From positions 9,585,347 through 9,649,346 of the forward strand of contig CM038922.1 of NCBI GenBank assembly GCA_021904315.1: DNA of 64,000 nucleotides, in the 5' to 3' direction. Below, one piece after another: positions 60,641-64,000 of the stretch. Made by a program: the position numbers and the translations under genes. Within the stretch, counting starts at the first letter, position 1. Every line of letters begins with the position of its first letter. The notes under the pieces are model-generated. The model was not told the origin of the DNA. It ran no database searches and worked only from the letters and a program-made list of their open reading frames with translations. The stretch comes from Sphagnum magellanicum (lineage: Eukaryota > Streptophyta > Sphagnopsida > Sphagnales > Sphagnaceae).

Positions 60641-61920
60641 GTGTATGTGGGAGAGACGGAACTTCAAAAGGAAGTTCGACTAGCAAGCCGCCAAGATACA
60701 TTTGCCAAAGAGGTAAGGCAAAGCATTCAAAATGGAGCCAAATCCCATTTCCATTTGCAAAATGGATTATTATGGTACAAACAAAAACGACTTTATGTGC
60801 CGGAAGGGAAGATGAGGGACACCATTTTGAAGGAGTGTCATGATGGACCATTTGCGGGCCATGGTGGTGCAAAGCGCACCACAACATTCTTAAAGAAGTC
60901 CTACTATTGGCCCAACTTGAAGGATAGTGGAGAAGAGTATGTGAAGACTTGTTTAACTTGCCAACAAAACCGAACCTTCAACAAAAAGCAAGTGGGTTTG
61001 TTACAACCTTTGCCAATTTCGAAAGGGTCGTGAGAAAGTGTGTTCATGGATTTCATGGTAAGCTTGCCCCCATCAAGGGGGTTTGACACCATCATGGTGG
61101 TGATGGATCGATTTAACAAGATGGCACATTTCATTCCCACAAAGGATGAGGCCACGGCCCAAGAAACTAGTAGGTTGTTCTTCACACATGTCTTCAAACA
61201 TCATGGGCTTCCAAAGGACATATTCTCGGTCGAGACGCAAAGTTCACAAGTAAGTTTTAGCGAGCCTTGTGGAAGAGAATGGGGTCGAAGCTCAAGATGA
61301 GCACTTCCTTCCGCCCCCAAACACATGAGCAAACCGAGAGAGTGAACTTAGTGATCCAATAATTCTTAAGGAACTATGTGGCGGCGGATCAACAAGATTG
61401 GGTGGACCACTTGGAGTTAGCCAAGTTTTGTTACAACAACTCCGAACACTCCGCGACTGGGTCCACCCCCTTTCAAATGGTGACGGGCAAGTCACCAATT
61501 GTGCCCATGACTTGGGCAGCACATGGACAACCCCCAAACGATGCAAGTGAGGAAATGTCAATGGTCACACAACTTGATGAGGAAAGGCGGCGCCTTTGGG
61601 AGTTGGCAAAGTCCAACTTGGAAAAGGCGCACAAGAGGTACAAGGATTTTGCGGACAAGTCCCGGCAAGAGGTGAAATTTCAAGAAGGGGACGAAATGTG
61701 GTTGAACATCAAGAACTTCCAATTACCCGAAGGTTTAAGTCATAAGTTCTTGGGCCCATATGCGGGCCCATTCAAAGTGTTGGAAAAGAAACTTTCTGAC
61801 ACTTATAAGTTAAAACTACCGGAAACTCTTAGAGTTCATCCCACATTTCATGTTTCCCTTTTGAAGCCGGTCTCCCGTGATGCCTCAAAGCCTAATCGAG
61901 AACACAACTCAAGGCCCCCA
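60640..61920 (+). pseudogene. Element D integrase fossil
   Basis: The H2C2 zinc region is ILKECHDGPFAGHGGAKRTT, then YWPNLKDSGEEYVKTCLTCQ. The core starts with FMDFMVSLPPSRGFDTIMVV and DRFNKMAHFIP. Later motifs include YNNSEHSATGSTPFQMVTG, and the C-terminal GPF-KVLEKKLSDTYKLKLP and HPTFHVSLLKP. Confidence 0.9.
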
Positions 61921-61929
61921 CCAGATTTG

Positions 61930-62133
61930 GTTTATAATGAACCAGAGTTTGAGGTGGAGGCTGTGCTCAAATCAAGGCAATTAAGAGGACGACAACGAGA
62001 ATACTTAGTGAAGTGGAAAAGATACCATCCAATAGAGGCATCTTGGGTGAATGAATCTGATATGAAACATGCCCAAGAAGCCATAGAAGAATTCCACACT
62101 AGACCGGCAAAGAAGAAGAGACGTAGAACGTGA
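61930..62133 (+). pseudogene. Element D chromodomain
   Basis: EAVLKSRQLRGRQREYLVKW, then KRYHPIEASWVNESD, then EAIEEFHTR. This is a chromodomain with the aromatic pattern of plant chromoviruses, at the C-terminus of integrase. Such domains steer integration to particular chromatin. The end is basic (KKKRRRT). Confidence 0.93.
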
Positions 62134-62910
62134 TGAAGACATCACCTTTCTTTTAGTGGGGTAGGGTGTCACATAAAATGTACCACATCAAGTTGCAAGT
62201 GAAATAAAGGCTTAAGAACTTCCAAAAGATTGTATCATGAGAATAATGTATAAGTGTAAATAGGTTGTCCAGTTTGGCATGGGACAAATGGAATTTCTTG
62301 CGTAAGCCCAAATCAAAATCGGACTCCTACTTTGGGGTGAAGAGAAATCTTGACCCCAAAAGAGGAGGCAAGCAAGGTGAGCTTGCGGGGACATGCAAAA
62401 GCCTTAAGTGCATCCCAAAGGATTGGTTGGTAGTGGCGGCCAACGCGGGAAGTCATGACCCCGTTCGCGTACTTTAATCGTGTAGTTTGGGACTTGGGTT
62501 TTGGCAAAACCTAAATGTTGCTTCTCATACCTTGATAAGCAAACCTTTTAATCAAGGCTTGATTGTTATGATCAAGGCACGAGGTTGGGAAAGGAGTCAT
62601 GTCAATAGCTTAGGTCAAGAGTAGACTTGACTTGACTCCTCATGAGGGGAAGGTTGGAAGAATGGCCTCCCAAATGGGGGCTCCGTCAATTAGGCTAATT
62701 TAGTCTTTTGACGAAGCAAGAGTTAAGGGTTTTCTATGAGATGCCCTTGGACTTGCCAAGCAAGTGTTGGAAACTTGGGGACGCCTAAGTTAGCTTGAAG
62801 CAAGGTCCTGCCGCAAAAGTCAGCATTTGATGGCCAAGGATCCAAAGAAGCGATTACAATTGCGAAAGGAAAAATTCTAAGTGTCAATGAGGACATTGAC
62901 CTTTTCTTCT
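62134..62910 (+). other. Element D 3' untranslated region
   Basis: About 780 bp without convincing coding between the chromodomain stop and the purine tract, as in related chromoviruses. Confidence 0.7.
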
Positions 62911-62922
62911 AGTGGGGGAGAG
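62911..62922 (+). other. Element D polypurine tract
   Basis: AGTGGGGGAGAG immediately before the 3' LTR. Confidence 0.88.
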
Positions 62923-63749
62923 TGTCGCAACCCCACTTTGAGGGAAATGTGAGGTCGCCACTCACACTCCCGAAAATGGGACTTGGGAAAACACCTTGCA
63001 ATTGCAGGGAAACTCAGAACGTAATTGCAGGGGTCAAAACACCTTGCATTGAGGTGTTCTTTATACCGTTGAAAAGGTCTTGAAGTGTAAATGTCCAAAA
63101 TGACCTTGCATGAGCCATTTGGACATCTGTAGCAAAAGTTATGGTCGAAAGAAGGGCCGGGAGTCAAATTGGCAATTTGACTCCCAACCACTAAAAGTCA
63201 GGAATTGACTCGATTTAGGTGCGTGCAGGTGAAGTGCGACACACCGTTGGAAAGTTCTCGGTGAGAGCTACAACTTTGATTTAAACCTTATCCCAATCCG
63301 AATTCGGGGCGAGAAGTTATGATTGTCCAAAGTCCCGGGAGTCCAAATCGAGACAGTTTCGGGACTCCACCTTGGGAGTCCCGGGAAAAAAAAACCATTT
63401 GGATGCAAGTGTGGCGGAGAGCTGCAGAGAATACTATATGGGGGAAGGTGGTGGCTTCCCTTGAGTCCGGGCCGTGGTGAGTCAAGTGAGTCCAAGGTTG
63501 CCCGTGGCTTGTCCCAACACTTGAAGTGTGCAGAATGAGTTTTAACCAACTTGTTGGTTAGATTTGGATGCAGGACTGAATAATTGAGTAAGCTTGTCCC
63601 TCTTCTTAGTCTAATCCCAGAGCTTTTAGAACGCCCCTCTCACCCCCTTTAGTGCTGGAAGTTGGGAGCGTGCCCCGAGTCCCAGAAATTCAGCAACTTG
63701 AGTGACTTAGCCCCAACTTGGGGGTAACTTGGGACTTGGGAGCGCATCA
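62923..63749 (+). repeat. Element D 3' LTR, 827 bp
   Basis: TGTCGCAACCCC to GCGCATCA, collinear with the 5' LTR apart from one divergent patch near 62,990-63,030. Confidence 0.95.
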
Positions 63750-64000
63750 CATTCTTTAGATTCATTAATTCCAAATTTCAAAACATTCTCCTTTTCCTTC
63801 TTCTCCTTAGTTAGTACTTCCACCTAATTACCCAAAGCCTTTAGTTATTGTTTATAATGGGAATAGTGCCTCTACACATTTTCTCTTTGTAAATTCCCAA
63901 GCTTTAGTCGTTTTTTTCAACTCATGTAATTTTTCAGCCTATGATTTCATTAGAACCTTGAGCTCTTTATTTTCATCTTGCAATTTTTGAATGAATGTTT

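Larger units (their letters stand above)
53698..63749 (+). mobile_element. Chromovirus element D (Ty3/gypsy with chromodomain), broken, split by CACTA-2
   Basis: Complete in outline: 5' LTR (53,698-54,521), tRNA-iMet primer-binding site, gag, zinc knuckle, protease, reverse transcriptase, RNase H, integrase, chromodomain, purine tract, 3' LTR (62,923-63,749). A 5-bp duplication CATTC flanks it (53,693-53,697 and 63,750-63,754). The LTRs differ at about one position in eight by eye, so the insertion is old. It carries several breaks plus a 3.1-kb CACTA insertion. Clade within chromoviruses (Tekay or Galadriel-like) not settled. Confidence 0.93.
52292..64000 (-). mobile_element. Gypsy element C (minus strand), 3' part, split by element D
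   Basis: Reading on the minus strand from the right edge of the window: coiled-coil coding-like sequence (64,000-63,755), interruption by D (53,698-63,749 plus its duplication), then the rest of the extra 3' region (53,692-52,900), a purine tract and the 3' LTR (52,884-52,292). The LTR matches that of B. Gag and pol lie beyond the window. Broken, old. Confidence 0.75.

Overview
The window looks like intergenic DNA from a large, repeat-rich plant genome. Plant-type Ty1/copia and Ty3/gypsy fossils, PIF/Harbinger and CACTA DNA transposons, and tRNA-derived SINE-like pieces fill most of it. Very old, deeply nested insertions in AT-rich DNA would suit a gymnosperm such as a conifer, but that is inference; no marker gene fixes the species. 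I saw no rRNA, intact tRNA gene, CRISPR array or bacterial operon.

Left block (1-22,043) is a nest about five layers deep. A PIF/Harbinger copy (18,397-22,043) adjoins a minus-strand gypsy element B (13,541-18,396). B is interrupted by a plus-strand gypsy element A (4,698-13,540). A is interrupted by a copia element (1-4,697), and the copia carries CACTA-1 (1,130-3,809, target duplication AGT). The Harbinger copy also carries a chromovirus-type solo LTR (19,783-20,791, duplication GAGAG). A 138-bp foldback MITE sits in A.

Middle (22,044-52,291). A LINE-like reverse transcriptase scrap is followed by a gypsy element E with two LTRs (23,406-29,561). Next comes the only gene-like island, 30,300-32,770: a TATA box, a short ORF with one in-frame stop, a 64-bp minisatellite, a plausible 204-bp intron and an unrecognised 229-codon ORF. 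CACTA-3 (34,655-36,042), a second CACTA-like repeat (36,315-38,226), a second Harbinger copy with its own solo LTR (42,311-43,226, duplication AATTT), three SINE-like heads and anonymous AT-rich DNA follow.

Right block (52,292-64,000). A minus-strand gypsy element C, of the same LTR family as B, is split by a chromodomain gypsy element D (53,698-63,749, duplication CATTC). D is itself split by CACTA-2 (55,449-58,564, duplication AAG).

The main discoveries are: a non-autonomous CACTA family with four members, one a near-perfect hairpin; two Harbinger copies that each preserve the empty site of the solo LTR in the other; a gypsy lineage with a long coiled-coil ORF after integrase; and an unidentified, possibly host, spliced gene candidate near 31.3-32.7 kb.
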